A DNA stretch of 64,000 nt from Chryseobacterium shigense (GTDB lineage: Bacteria > Bacteroidota > Bacteroidia > Flavobacteriales > Weeksellaceae): positions 620,001-684,000 of the forward strand of contig NZ_FTNY01000002.1 in assembly GCF_900156575.1 (NCBI RefSeq), in the 5' to 3' direction. Below, piece by piece: positions 18,068-27,545 of the stretch (its first letter is position 1; the number at the start of each line of letters is the position of its first letter). A program made the position numbers and the translations under genes. Below the pieces are notes generated by a model, which was not told where the DNA came from, ran no database searches, and was given only the letters and a program-made list of their open reading frames with translations.

Positions 18068-19225
18068 TTACTCAATTTTAGCTTTAGTAGAAAGAATAAA
18101 AACTCCAATCCCCATACTAATTAAAAAGACGAAAGAGACTCTGAGAGAAAATAGTCCTGCAATATATCCAATTAGTGGAGGTCCGAATAAAAAGCCGACA
18201 AAACTAATAGTGGAAACTGCAGCAATAGCTGATCCCGGGCTCATTATTTTTGATTTTGATGCCACGCTATATATGGTTGGAACAACGGAAGATATTCCAG
18301 CTCCTATTAGCATAAATCCTAAAATGGATGGTAACAAAGACGGGAATGATACGGTTATTAGTAGGCCTATAGTACTTAAAATCCCACTCAATTGTAAAGT
18401 TCTTCGTAATCCATACTTCGTTGAGAATCTATCCGCAAAGAAACGTCCTGCAGCCATTGTACACATGCACGCTGTATAACCTGCACCAACCCATTGCTTA
18501 TTGGCACCAACAATTTTCTTGAAATAAATCACTCCCCAATCAAACATTGCGCCGTCTATCACCATCGAACAAAATGCTATCATTCCTATAGTTATCAGAG
18601 ATTTTTCCGGTACGACAAAAGTTTTTTGCGTTTTTTCCGGTACCTGATCATCGTTTAAAAAACTGAGAGATAAAATTACAGTAATAATTATAATAGAAGC
18701 AACTAGTAAAAAGTGAAAAACTGTACTCACACTGAACCCAATCATCAGTGTACCAAAACCTGCACCTAAAAACGTTGCAATGCTATATATTCCGTGGAAG
18801 CTTGACATAATTGGTTTCCCGTAGAGTTTCTCGACTGATACAGCCTGAGTATTTACAGAGATATTTGTTGCATTGCAAAATAATCCAAAAAAAATGAGGC
18901 TTGTGATAAGTAAATACACTGTGTTCACAAAAGCCAATGCCACTAACGTCAAGGCAAAGCTAATAACCGAAATTGCCAACATATTTCTACTTCCCAATTT
19001 ATTGACCAACCATCCTGAGAGAGGTAGTGATACTACTAGGCCAACAGGTAATGCAAATAGTATGGAACCTAGCTCCTGATCAGAAAGCATAAACTTTTGT
19101 TGAATGGAAGATATCCTAGATCCCCAGCTTGCAAAGCATAAACCTGCCACAAAAAAAATCAGTGAAATGGAAATTCTGAAAATTTTCGAGGCATTATTAA
19201 ATTCATTTTTTTTGTTAAATCCCAT
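18068..19225 (-). CDS. MFS transporter, YbjJ-like
   Basis: 385 residues, twelve predicted membrane segments. The opening FVAGLCFASWGSRISSIQQKFMLSDQELGSILFALP... pattern (positions about 22-58) is the mark of the YbjJ/FucP-related MFS group: WGSRI, LSDQELG and the glycine-rich second helix. Other signs are FGLFCNATNISVNTQAV and the FHGIYSIATFLGAGFG segment. Substrate is not known for this group. It is transcribed alone, with 88 bases to the downstream-located minus-strand small gene. Confidence 0.85.
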   Translation of the reverse strand: MGFNKKNEFNNASKIFRISISLIFFVAGLCFASWGSRISSIQQKFMLSDQELGSILFALPVGLVVSLPLSGWLVNKLGSRNMLAISVISFALTLVALAFVNTVYLLITSLIFFGLFCNATNISVNTQAVSVEKLYGKPIMSSFHGIYSIATFLGAGFGTLMIGFSVSTVFHFLLVASIIIITVILSLSFLNDDQVPEKTQKTFVVPEKSLITIGMIAFCSMVIDGAMFDWGVIYFKKIVGANKQWVGAGYTACMCTMAAGRFFADRFSTKYGLRRTLQLSGILSTIGLLITVSFPSLLPSILGFMLIGAGISSVVPTIYSVASKSKIMSPGSAIAAVSTISFVGFLFGPPLIGYIAGLFSLRVSFVFLISMGIGVFILSTKAKIE

Positions 19226-19313
19226 TAAAGTTGTAACAGTAGTAAGTCATAATCATTGATAGTTGAATGTAAATGTTAAGCAGCATTCCGAGACAATTAT
19301 CAATACACAGATT

Positions 19314-19559
19314 TTATTGAAATGTTATATTTTTCAACGATGGTTCCAGTGATATGTACAATTCATCAAATTCTACAGAGAAAATTCTATCTATAATTTT
19401 GAAATTAGTTGTCTTAAACTCTGATGCAAAAGTTTCTGCAAGCAAATGATCAGAAAAATTCAAATAATCACCGACATATAAGTTTTTTTTAGTTACCAGT
19501 TTAATCTGTTCAAAATCCGGTTTTACTTTTAGCATTATGATATATTCATGCACCTCCAT
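19314..19559 (-). CDS. Small hypothetical protein coupled to the metallo-hydrolase
   Basis: 81 residues from ATG 19559, two bases after the metallo-hydrolase stop (19562); TTG 19565 would overlap that stop. I recognise no family. It is soluble, has no cysteine and no signal peptide, and alternates beta-like and helical stretches (EYIIMLKVKPDFEQIKL, FKIIDRIFSVEFDELYISL). Tight spacing implies co-translation with the gene at 19562, so a partner or accessory role is possible. Function unknown. Confidence 0.5.
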   Translation of the reverse strand: MEVHEYIIMLKVKPDFEQIKLVTKKNLYVGDYLNFSDHLLAETFASEFKTTNFKIIDRIFSVEFDELYISLEPSLKNITFQ

Positions 19560-19561
19560 TT

Positions 19562-20710
19562 TCAATCCTTCTCTTTTAAATTTTTATTTAGATAATTTTT
19601 TTTTTCCCACCATTTAGTTGTAGGTGTTATACCGGGAATCACTCTCTGTCCCATTATCGGTGTGATAATCGGCACATTATTCTTCTGTGCAATTTCTGAT
19701 ACTCTTTTAATCGACTCATCCCACTCATGCAGGGCAAGATCAAATGTTGCCAAATGAATAGGAAATAAATATTGAGCGTTTACATCGTCAACTACTTTTA
19801 CAGTTTGATCAGGAAAAATATGTGTTTTTGGCCATCCATCATTCCAAGCATCAATCTCAACAAATGCGACATCGAAAGGTCCGTACTTCTCACCAATTGC
19901 TTTAAAATGCTTGCCATACCCTGTATCTCCACTCCAATATAGATTTTTCTCATAACCTTTTATGGCATACGATACCCACAATGTTTTATTCTTATCTGTT
20001 TTGCTTCTGCCAGAATAATGAATTGAAGGGCAGGCTGTGATATTAATACTATCGAATTTATAACTTTCGTTCCAACCAAGTTCCGTAATTTTGCTTTCAT
20101 CTACACCCCAACTCTTCAGTCTGGCACCCACTCCCAACGGTACAACAAATCGGATTTTTTTGTCAGCTAAATACCTAATGGTCTTTGCCTCCAAGTGGTC
20201 ATAATGGTCGTGTGTAATAATTAATATATCTATATCAGGTAATTCTTCCCTTTTTAAAGGTGACTCACTAAATCTTCTTGCAATAATAGGAAGGGGGCCT
20301 GCATTTTCAAAAACAGGATCAACGAGTATCCTTTTGCCATCCAATTCAATCATTGAGCTTGAATGACCAAACCAATACACAGCATAAGAAGAAGGTACGG
20401 CTGGAAAGTCGGTTTTGTGCAGTACTACTTTTGGAAGTTCAGAACTTGGAGCATATGGGGAATCCAAAAAAAATCTTAGTGGACCAGAATTCCCACCCGT
20501 TGTTTCTTTAGGAGCTGAAATTAATTTTTCAGGACTAATAAATTCATTAAGTTGAGAATCGTAGTAAGTTAGTTCAGAAAACTTTTGATTACTTTCCTTG
20601 TCTGAATAAGTTTTTCCCATTTCCCTGTTGATATAGATAAATAGAACAAGTATTAAAATGAAGAGGATGATAAAAAAGTATTTCAGATTTTTAATGAATT
20701 TTTTTAGCAT
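19562..20710 (-). CDS. Membrane-anchored metallo-beta-lactamase-fold hydrolase (UlaG/NAPE-PLD-like)
   Basis: 382 residues. An uncleaved hydrophobic N-terminal anchor (about residues 10-28) precedes a metal-hydrolase domain: VYWFGHSSSMIELDGKRIL and DPVFENAGPL are typical of UlaG/NAPE-PLD relatives, with the metal motif THDHYDHLEA near residue 165, SIHYSGR, WSGDTGYG and LFPIHLATFDLALHEW completing the ligand set. Bacterial members hydrolyse phosphodiesters or lactones; the reaction here is unknown. The anchor suggests the domain faces the periplasm. It forms an operon with the 81-residue gene. Confidence 0.85.
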   Translation of the reverse strand: MLKKFIKNLKYFFIILFILILVLFIYINREMGKTYSDKESNQKFSELTYYDSQLNEFISPEKLISAPKETTGGNSGPLRFFLDSPYAPSSELPKVVLHKTDFPAVPSSYAVYWFGHSSSMIELDGKRILVDPVFENAGPLPIIARRFSESPLKREELPDIDILIITHDHYDHLEAKTIRYLADKKIRFVVPLGVGARLKSWGVDESKITELGWNESYKFDSINITACPSIHYSGRSKTDKNKTLWVSYAIKGYEKNLYWSGDTGYGKHFKAIGEKYGPFDVAFVEIDAWNDGWPKTHIFPDQTVKVVDDVNAQYLFPIHLATFDLALHEWDESIKRVSEIAQKNNVPIITPIMGQRVIPGITPTTKWWEKKNYLNKNLKEKD

Positions 20711-20771
20711 AAATATCGATTATGTATTAAATAAAACTTGAATAAAAAAAAATATATTAGGATGTTGACTA

Positions 20772-22052
20772 TTACTTTTTAGAAATTTTAATCAATTTTC
20801 CTCTTTTTTCGTCGCTGATAACCCATAAGTTACCATCATTTCCCATCTCAACATCTCGCATTCGCGATTTTTGGCCTAACAACAATCTTTCTTCACCAAT
20901 CACTTTATCACTTTCAATAACAAGACGCACAATATGCTCACCCGCAAGTGTAGCGATAAACATATTGTTTTTCCATTCAGGAATAGATGTTCCAGTATAA
21001 AATGTGCATCCTGAAGGTGCAACAGTTGGATCCCAATAATAGATAGGTTGCTCCATACCTTCTTTCTGAGTCAAGTTGTTACCAATAATTTTCCAATCAT
21101 ACTCTACGCCGTACGCAATGGTTGGCCAACCATAATTTTTACCCGGTCTGATTATATTAATCTCATCCCCTCCTTGCTGACCATGTTCATCTTCCCAAAG
21201 TTCTTTTGTCACAGGATTCCAAGCCAGTCCCTGTGGATTGCGAACACCTAGTGCGTAGATCTCAGGAAGAACATTCAAACTATCGCTTGTAAATTTAGGA
21301 TTTCCCTCTGCTGGAGTACCATCGGTGTTGATACGAATGATCTTACCAAGCTGTGAAGATAACCATTGTGCTTCTACTCTTTTCTTCTTAAACATTCTTT
21401 CGGCAATTGAAACCAAAAGCTTCCCTTTATCATCAAATATGAGACGGCTACCATAGTGCGCCATACCTTCTCCAGTACTGTCTCGTACAACATAGATTTT
21501 TTTTAGACCAAGTAATTCACTTTCATCATCAGACAGTTTCGCAGCAGATATAATAAGCCCCGTTCCTTTGTTTTTCTTTTTTTCAACATAAGATAGATAA
21601 ACAGTATGATTGCTTTCAAAATTTGGATCTATGGCTACATCGAGCAATCCGGCATCTCCACCATATGCTATATTTTTTGGCAACCCCTTCAGTTTTTTGC
21701 TTATTTTACCATCTTGAGTTACAATTCTTAACTTTCCTTTTTGTTCAGTGATCAGAATTCTTCCATCAGGTAAGAATGCCATACCCCAGGGTTCATTAAG
21801 TTTGTCAGTAATAATCTCTTCTTTGTAAGGAGTTTTTGTTTTGACAGATCCAATTCTTGTCTGTCCTTCAAATGCAGGCTTTTGCCCCTTTCCAAAAGTC
21901 TCTCTCAATTCTAAGGGCTTACCTTCAGTGGATTGTGTTTCAGGAGGTCTTGCTCCCGCAACAACCTCTCCATTACCGTTTTTATTTTGTCCATCTATAA
22001 GACTTAAAGATAATAAGCCACTGAGAATAAATAACTTCCTGAAATTTGTCAT
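20772..22052 (-). CDS. PQQ-dependent sugar dehydrogenase-like (soluble GDH fold)
   Basis: 426 residues with a signal peptide (to about SLIDGQ, residue 22) and a six-bladed propeller of the soluble glucose dehydrogenase/YliI family. Signs are LNEPWGMAFLPDGRILITEQKGKLR-like opening blade (about 80-105), ALGVRNPQGLAWNPVTKELW, DEHGQQGGDEINIIRPGKNYGWP and APSGCTFYTG. These exported enzymes oxidise aldoses using PQQ and calcium. No PQQ synthesis genes are in the window, so cofactor would have to come from elsewhere. Its promoter region is shared with the AraC regulator at 22422. Confidence 0.87.
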   Translation of the reverse strand: MTNFRKLFILSGLLSLSLIDGQNKNGNGEVVAGARPPETQSTEGKPLELRETFGKGQKPAFEGQTRIGSVKTKTPYKEEIITDKLNEPWGMAFLPDGRILITEQKGKLRIVTQDGKISKKLKGLPKNIAYGGDAGLLDVAIDPNFESNHTVYLSYVEKKKNKGTGLIISAAKLSDDESELLGLKKIYVVRDSTGEGMAHYGSRLIFDDKGKLLVSIAERMFKKKRVEAQWLSSQLGKIIRINTDGTPAEGNPKFTSDSLNVLPEIYALGVRNPQGLAWNPVTKELWEDEHGQQGGDEINIIRPGKNYGWPTIAYGVEYDWKIIGNNLTQKEGMEQPIYYWDPTVAPSGCTFYTGTSIPEWKNNMFIATLAGEHIVRLVIESDKVIGEERLLLGQKSRMRDVEMGNDGNLWVISDEKRGKLIKISKK

Positions 22053-22421
22053 AATAAAATTTTTAATTAAAATACTCTATGTCAACTTCAATAGTTAAAA
22101 TAGTTAAATTGCCTGTTGAGCAATACTCAACTAAGCGTCATACCGTAAAATTATTGATGATAAAAATATTCAGGTTGATAAAATAGGTCAAAAAAATTGC
22201 TCATTTAGTTCAAAGCCTGAAATCGATATGCATTAATTCATAATTAACAATGCTTTCATACGAATGAAAAATTCTTGTTACTGCTATTCAATTATTTAAT
22301 TAGCACAATTTTTGTTATCTTGCTACAACCTTTTGGCTATTAGATAATATGCTCTTGCTAGATAAAACTCATATTCTAAAACTTAATAACAAAAGTAAAA
22401 CTCATTATAAAAAATGATTTT
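22053..22421. other. Divergent promoter region
   Basis: 369 AT-rich bases between the sugar dehydrogenase and the AraC regulator. No gene is seen. A TATCTTGC near 22317 resembles a -7 element with one mismatch; no clear operator repeat is visible. Confidence 0.35.
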
Positions 22422-23300
22422 ATGAAATCCACCATGGCACCGGGAGAAATGTTAGGAGCTCCTTACTACCACAATTTTATATCGCTCAATGGAGTTAATA
22501 TTGTTGAATCCTGTACTCATACCAAAGACAAACAAGGAACAATGTATATCGATGATCATTTACTGTTATTCGTTCTAGAAGGTTCTAATAAGATAACATA
22601 TGGTAATCAGTCATATCTCGTCAAAAAAAATGAAATGGTATTGCTACATAAAAATATCAATTTTGCTTTTCATAAGATTGGAAATAAAGAAACTGATAAT
22701 AGCTATGATAGTATGTATTTTTTCCTGAAGGATGAATTTCTCGTGGATTTTATGAAAATGGGAAGTGTAATTTCTAATCAATCAGATAAGATGGCAAGGG
22801 TAACGGTAAAGGAAGTAAAAGAACCACTTTTATCCTTTATTACTTCTATAAAACCTCACTTTAATGAACCGGAGAAGATGGATAAGGGACTTGTTAGATT
22901 AAAAATTATCGAATTATTGTATGATCTTGCTCAAACAGATGAAGATTTACTGCAACAACTATTACAACTAAAAAAACAAGTCATCTCGGATATTTCACAA
23001 GTAATCGAGGAAAATTACATGAATCCTCTCAATTTGGAAGACTTCGCATACTTATCAGGAAGAAGCCTTTCGAGCTTTAAAAGAGATTTTTATACAATTT
23101 ACAAAGTTTCGCCAGCTCAATATATCAGAGAAAAAAGGATGAATAAAGCAAAAGATCTACTATCATTAAGCAATCTGCCTGTGGCTGATGTTTGCTATGC
23201 AACTGGATTTGAAACAGTCTCCCATTTTTCTCGAGCATTTAAAAAATTCTTCGGGCAGAGTCCATCGGAAATTCGAAGCCAAAATGAAAGCTTGATTTAA
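22422..23300 (+). CDS. AraC-family regulator, ExsA-like sensor (paralogue of 12668)
   Basis: 292 residues. Sensor half with VLEGSNKITYGNQSYLV and EMVLLHKNINFAFHKIG; C-terminal half with EDFAYLSGRSLSSFKRDFYTIYK, and VADVCYATGFETVSHFSRAF as second recognition motif. It matches the protein at 12668 along its whole length, which supports both chosen starts. It diverges from the PQQ-type dehydrogenase and precedes a quinone oxidoreductase on the other strand. Ligand unknown. Confidence 0.88.
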   Translation: MKSTMAPGEMLGAPYYHNFISLNGVNIVESCTHTKDKQGTMYIDDHLLLFVLEGSNKITYGNQSYLVKKNEMVLLHKNINFAFHKIGNKETDNSYDSMYFFLKDEFLVDFMKMGSVISNQSDKMARVTVKEVKEPLLSFITSIKPHFNEPEKMDKGLVRLKIIELLYDLAQTDEDLLQQLLQLKKQVISDISQVIEENYMNPLNLEDFAYLSGRSLSSFKRDFYTIYKVSPAQYIREKRMNKAKDLLSLSNLPVADVCYATGFETVSHFSRAFKKFFGQSPSEIRSQNESLI

Positions 23301-23366
23301 AAATGATCCTCTAAACTGTTAAACATCTTTTTATTTTATCATTTTGTATAAGTTAAAATAAAAAAA

Positions 23367-23403
23367 GGAATCGGATTCAATACATAGCGATTCATCCGAT
23401 TCC
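23367..23403. terminator. Bidirectional terminator
   Basis: Arms GGAATCGGA and TCCGATTCC between convergent genes, with a seven-base A tract on the left that becomes a T-run for the minus-strand gene. Confidence 0.75.
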
Positions 23404-23435
23404 TCTCTCAGTAGTTTTTAAATCTTGTATACCGT

Positions 23436-24374
23436 TTACACAGTTACTACAATTTTGCCAATGGTTTTACCACTTTCGATATTAATATGAGCATCTATTA
23501 TTTCATCTATTGTATAAGTTTTGGAAACGTAAGGATGAATGACACCGTCAGCTAATAGTTTTGCAATTGACAAAATATCTTTGTCATCCGAATTAACCAC
23601 CATTGATTGTCCACTAATTCGCCTTGCTTTCGCCCTAGCTTCAATTCGATCCTGTGGCCTGGAGTGTAAGCAAACTATTAGACCATCTGAATTCATAGTG
23701 TTTAACGATTTCTCTATGTTTTCTCCACCAATACTTTCCAATACTTTGTCTACATTTTTCAAAACATTGAGATATTGGGGAACGTGATAGTCTAAAACCT
23801 CATCTGCTCCCATATCTTTTACAAAGGAATGATTACTAGCTGAAGCGGTTCCAATTACGTATGCCTTCCTGCTTTTGGCAATTTGAACAGCGAAATGCCC
23901 CACACCACCGGCAGCACCATGAATAAGAACTCTGTCATCCTTTTTTACCTTAAGAATTTCCAAGGCTTTATATGCTGTCAAGGCAGCTAAAGTTGAAGCA
24001 GCGGCATCGACGAAATTAATGTTTGAAGGTTTCAAAGCAATATGTTCTTGATGAGCTACAACATATTCTCCATATGCTTTACCTACACCCGGAAAATTAA
24101 TCATTCCGAATACTTCATCACCTTCCTTAAAATTCTTTACCGCTTTACCCACAGATTCGACCACTCCAGCAATATCCCAACCAATGATTCGAGGCTTCAA
24201 CTCACTATAGAGCTCCTTCATTGCCTGGCCAGAGCGCACTAGGTAATCAATCGGATTGATAGAAAATGCAAAAACTTTGATTAACACTTGGTGCTCACTT
24301 GGAGAAGGTACATCTATATCTATAAAAGAAAAATTATCTGCTGCTCCAAATCTCTTTAAATCTACTACTTTCAT
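23436..24374 (-). CDS. NADP-dependent quinone oxidoreductase (zinc-free MDR)
   Basis: 312 residues from ATG 24374 (the frame begins at GTG 24383). It lacks the zinc ligands of alcohol dehydrogenases and has the quinone-reductase pattern: PIDYLVRSGQ, IIGWDIAGVVESVG, EGDEVFGM, and the cofactor loop HGAAGGVGHFAVQIAK near residue 145. These enzymes reduce quinones or enones with NADPH. It is followed by an Old Yellow Enzyme 39 bases upstream on the same strand, a pairing common in electrophile-stress loci; the two are probably co-transcribed. Confidence 0.88.
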   Translation of the reverse strand: MKVVDLKRFGAADNFSFIDIDVPSPSEHQVLIKVFAFSINPIDYLVRSGQAMKELYSELKPRIIGWDIAGVVESVGKAVKNFKEGDEVFGMINFPGVGKAYGEYVVAHQEHIALKPSNINFVDAAASTLAALTAYKALEILKVKKDDRVLIHGAAGGVGHFAVQIAKSRKAYVIGTASASNHSFVKDMGADEVLDYHVPQYLNVLKNVDKVLESIGGENIEKSLNTMNSDGLIVCLHSRPQDRIEARAKARRISGQSMVVNSDDKDILSIAKLLADGVIHPYVSKTYTIDEIIDAHINIESGKTIGKIVVTV

Positions 24375-24413
24375 TGTTTTCACTTTTAATAACTATTTAG
24401 ATATTTATTTCTG

Positions 24414-25454
24414 TTAAGACATAGAATTTATCCATCTTGAGCCATAACGAGTATATTGAACAGGTATTTCCATAGAAGCTCCAAGTTCGTCTGCAGCGGT
24501 TCTAACCCAAAAAGGATCCTTTAGTAATTGTCTACCTATAAATACAAGATCTGCTCTATTATTTCTCAATATTTCTTCAGCCTGTTTACCTGTTTGGATA
24601 AGACCAACTGCGCCTGTCGCTATATTTAATTCTTTACGTAACAGTTCAGCGGCTGGCACTTGGTAATTGGGAAAGGATTCAACTTTTACCGGAGCAATTC
24701 CTCCTGAGCTACAATCTATTAGATCAACACCATCTTCCTTCATTAATTTCCCATACGCTAAGAATGACTCTGGTGTATTCCCTCCTTCTTTATAATCAGA
24801 ACTGGATATTCTTACGAATAGAGGACCATCCCAGATTTTTTTAACCTCTTGAATGATCTCACCAACTATTCTATAACGATTTTCAACAGTTCCACCATAC
24901 TCATCAGTGCGCTGATTTGCTAAAGGAGATAAAAACTCATTGAGCAAATATCCGTGAGCAGTATGAATTTCGAGAATATCAAAACCAGCTGCTTTGACTC
25001 TTCTTGCAGCATCTCCAAAAGACTTGATGACTTCAGCAATATCAGCTTTAGTCATTTCTCTTGGTATTGCAAAAGCATCACTGAAAGAAATTGGGGATGG
25101 AGCCATTGGTTTTATGCCAGGAGTATAATTTAACCTTCCTGCGTGTGAGATCTGAGCAGCGATCTTTGAACCGAATCCGTGAATTAGATCAACCATTTCT
25201 GAAAGTCCTTTAATGTGAGAATCAGACCAAACTCCTATATCATTTGGACCTATTTTGCCATCCTCCGAAATAACCAACGACTCCAAAAAAATTAGACCAA
25301 CTTGCCCTAATGCGCGTGCAGAATAATGTGTTTTAAGCCAATCTGTTATATTTCCATTATCATCAGCACTATGCATACACATAGGAGACATGACAACTCT
25401 GTTTTTTAATTCGACATTTTTAATTTTAAACGGAGAAAAAAGTAATGAATTCAT
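24414..25454 (-). CDS. Old Yellow Enzyme, YqjM-type ene-reductase
   Basis: 346 residues. An FMN TIM barrel with the YqjM-class markers: MSPMCMHS (regulatory Cys near residue 25), ISHAGR near 104, EIHTAHGYLLNEFLSP with the substrate-binding His pair and catalytic-region Tyr, NQRTDEYGG, and FIGRQLLKDPFW at the end. The enzyme reduces activated C=C bonds of enals, enones and nitro compounds using NADPH. It lies in the same unit as the quinone oxidoreductase and diverges from the AraC regulator at 25549. Confidence 0.92.
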   Translation of the reverse strand: MNSLLFSPFKIKNVELKNRVVMSPMCMHSADDNGNITDWLKTHYSARALGQVGLIFLESLVISEDGKIGPNDIGVWSDSHIKGLSEMVDLIHGFGSKIAAQISHAGRLNYTPGIKPMAPSPISFSDAFAIPREMTKADIAEVIKSFGDAARRVKAAGFDILEIHTAHGYLLNEFLSPLANQRTDEYGGTVENRYRIVGEIIQEVKKIWDGPLFVRISSSDYKEGGNTPESFLAYGKLMKEDGVDLIDCSSGGIAPVKVESFPNYQVPAAELLRKELNIATGAVGLIQTGKQAEEILRNNRADLVFIGRQLLKDPFWVRTAADELGASMEIPVQYTRYGSRWINSMS

Positions 25455-25536
25455 TTGAAAATATTTTTAAATTAATTAATAACAAAATTAAACTGAAAAC
25501 TGATAATTTTACAGGTATAATTATTACATAATAATG

Positions 25537-25544
25537 TACCTTTG
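25537..25544 (+). promoter_or_regulatory. Promoter -7 element over the AraC start
   Basis: TACCTTTG matches TAnnTTTG exactly and ends four bases before ATG 25549, so the transcript would begin at or next to the start codon. Confidence 0.5.
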
Positions 25545-25548
25545 TTTT

Positions 25549-26400
25549 ATGAGAAAAGAAACTTTACATCAACCTTTGGAAATTATTTACGAGAAAGTAA
25601 CATCTTGTCCACTCAATAATAGAGGATTAAATTTTTTGGAGTTTGCCTATATTATTTCAGGAAGTGGTTACTATACATTAAATGACAACACAATTTTTTT
25701 TAAATCGAAACAGCTATTTATGGTCACACCAAATGATTGTCATGGTTTTGATTTACATGGAGAATGTGAGTTTCTTGTGATAAGAGTTGATAAAAGCTAT
25801 TTGAATGAGTATCAATGGAAAAGCATCGATCATATAGAGTGCTTGCTCTTCAACAGGTCAAATATCATAGGTTCAATAATTAGTGATGAAAGAGATAAAA
25901 AAACTGTTGATTCTTTGATTACTAATCTACTAAGCTGTATTGAAGGAGATGCGTTGTATTATCAAGATCTGAAAAAACATTTAACCAATGCCATCATAGT
26001 GCTAGCAGCAAGGAATATCTCTTTATTTATGCCTAAAGGAATCACTAGTTCTCCAGATAAAAAAATTGTTGACATTATATCTTTCATACAACACAACATA
26101 CAAAATCCTTCTGTCCTAAAAATAGCAGCACTATCTGAGCGTTTTGGGTGTTCTGAATCATACTTTAGCAATTATTTTAAAAGAAACTGTGGAGAATCCC
26201 TTCAAGAGTATGTTTCTTCTTATCGTATCAGGCTAATAGAGCATCGATTAAAATATAGTGATGCTCGAATAAATGAGATAGTTTCTGAATTTGGATTTAG
26301 CGACGAAAGTCATATTAACAAATTTTTCAAAAAACACAAAAAAGTTAGTCTAAGTCGATATAGGTCTGATCACCTTATAAAAAAAAATGTTAAAAATTAA
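25549..26400 (+). CDS. AraC-family transcriptional regulator
   Basis: 283 residues from ATG 25549; an ATG at 25534 is in frame but lies within the promoter element. N-terminal cupin (IISGSGYYTLNDNTIFFKSK) and C-terminal HTH pair: IAALSERFGCSESYFSNYFK and NEIVSEFGFSDESHINKFFK. It is divergent from the ene-reductase/quinone-reductase unit and is a likely regulator of it or of the SDR at 26519 (inference). It is not closely related to the two ExsA-like paralogues. Confidence 0.87.
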   Translation: MRKETLHQPLEIIYEKVTSCPLNNRGLNFLEFAYIISGSGYYTLNDNTIFFKSKQLFMVTPNDCHGFDLHGECEFLVIRVDKSYLNEYQWKSIDHIECLLFNRSNIIGSIISDERDKKTVDSLITNLLSCIEGDALYYQDLKKHLTNAIIVLAARNISLFMPKGITSSPDKKIVDIISFIQHNIQNPSVLKIAALSERFGCSESYFSNYFKRNCGESLQEYVSSYRIRLIEHRLKYSDARINEIVSEFGFSDESHINKFFKKHKKVSLSRYRSDHLIKKNVKN

Positions 26401-26429
26401 AAGATTATCTAATTATAGTCTAAAATCTT
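26401..26429 (+). terminator. Weak hairpin with T-run
   Basis: Short arms AAGATT/AATCTT immediately after the AraC stop, followed by seven T residues. Confidence 0.45.
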
Positions 26430-26492
26430 TTTTTGGTCTGAAAAATCAATTTATTTGAACCTTAAAATCAAGTGTACCGATACTAAGGTGTA

Positions 26493-26500
26493 TATATTTG
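26493..26500 (+). promoter_or_regulatory. Promoter -7 element of the SDR at 26519
   Basis: TATATTTG fits TAnnTTTG, 19 bases before the ATG. Confidence 0.45.
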
Positions 26501-26518
26501 TTTTCAAATCTCAACATT

Positions 26519-27319
26519 ATGAATAACAAAAAAATTGCACTAATTACGGGAGCTTCCAATGGTATTGGTTTGGAAATAGCAAAAAAGTTTGCAGCAAATG
26601 ATTATAATATTATCATAGTTGCACGAGATGTTTCCAAGTTAAATGAAGCAAAATTACTGCTAGAAAAATATAAAATCAATGTACAAGCTCATTCTGCAGA
26701 CCTTTCTAATTATGATGAGATTGAAGAGCTTAAAAAATGGATAGATTCAGAAGGCTATATTATTGATTCACTTGTCCTTAATGCCGGACAAGGTTTAGGT
26801 GGGGCTTTTATAGATACCTCATTGCAACAAGAGTTGTTTCTTATTCGCTTGAATATAGATTCCTATGTTCATTTGTCAAAACTATTTATCCCTGCGATGG
26901 TCAAACGACAAAGTGGTAAGGTTTTAATGACCTCATCTGTCTCAGGAACAGCCCCCATACCTTTCGAATGTATATACGGTGCTACCAAAGCCTTCGAAAA
27001 TTCATTTTTCTACGCAGTTCGAAATGAAACAAGAGGAACCGGTGTTGAAATGACGTTATTACTACCTGGAAGTACTGATACAAATTTTCATATCAACTCT
27101 GGGCAGGCAAATACAATAGTTGGTTCCAAGAAGAAAGACTCCCCTGCAGATGTGGCAGAGAGAGCTTGGTATGGTTTGATGAGCGGTGCTGAATGTGTTT
27201 ATGGAAACGATGAGCATTTCTACGAAGTAGACGTTCTAAACAGAATGCAGAGCGAATCTCAAAAAGCACAGAGAATAAGGCCGTTTACAGAGCCCAATTC
27301 AGCAGACAGACTAAAATAA
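26519..27319 (+). CDS. SDR-family oxidoreductase (paralogue of 14829)
   Basis: 266 residues from ATG 26519; the frame extends to TTG 26498, which overlaps the promoter element. TGASNGIGLEIAKKFA loop, LVLNAGQGLGG, MTSSVSGTAPIPFE and YGATK. It matches the SDR at 14829 from end to end, including the tail RMQSESQKAQR. Substrate unknown. It is transcribed alone ahead of the broken Old Yellow Enzyme gene. Confidence 0.88.
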   Translation: MNNKKIALITGASNGIGLEIAKKFAANDYNIIIVARDVSKLNEAKLLLEKYKINVQAHSADLSNYDEIEELKKWIDSEGYIIDSLVLNAGQGLGGAFIDTSLQQELFLIRLNIDSYVHLSKLFIPAMVKRQSGKVLMTSSVSGTAPIPFECIYGATKAFENSFFYAVRNETRGTGVEMTLLLPGSTDTNFHINSGQANTIVGSKKKDSPADVAERAWYGLMSGAECVYGNDEHFYEVDVLNRMQSESQKAQRIRPFTEPNSADRLK

Positions 27320-27545
27320 AACAATATGTAACTATAGTCAAGTACTGGCTCTATTGACCACAATTAGGTATTATTTTTAGTACATAAGGTGGATTGATCT
27401 ATACTGTAAATCACTCTGACAATATTCAAGATTATAAATTAGGGTTAGAAAATCAAAAGTTGACTTACATTACTTTAAAATAGTGATGTAGAGCACCTAT
27501 ATTAAACATGTTATCAATTTAACTTTGTAAACCAAAATTTTTTTC

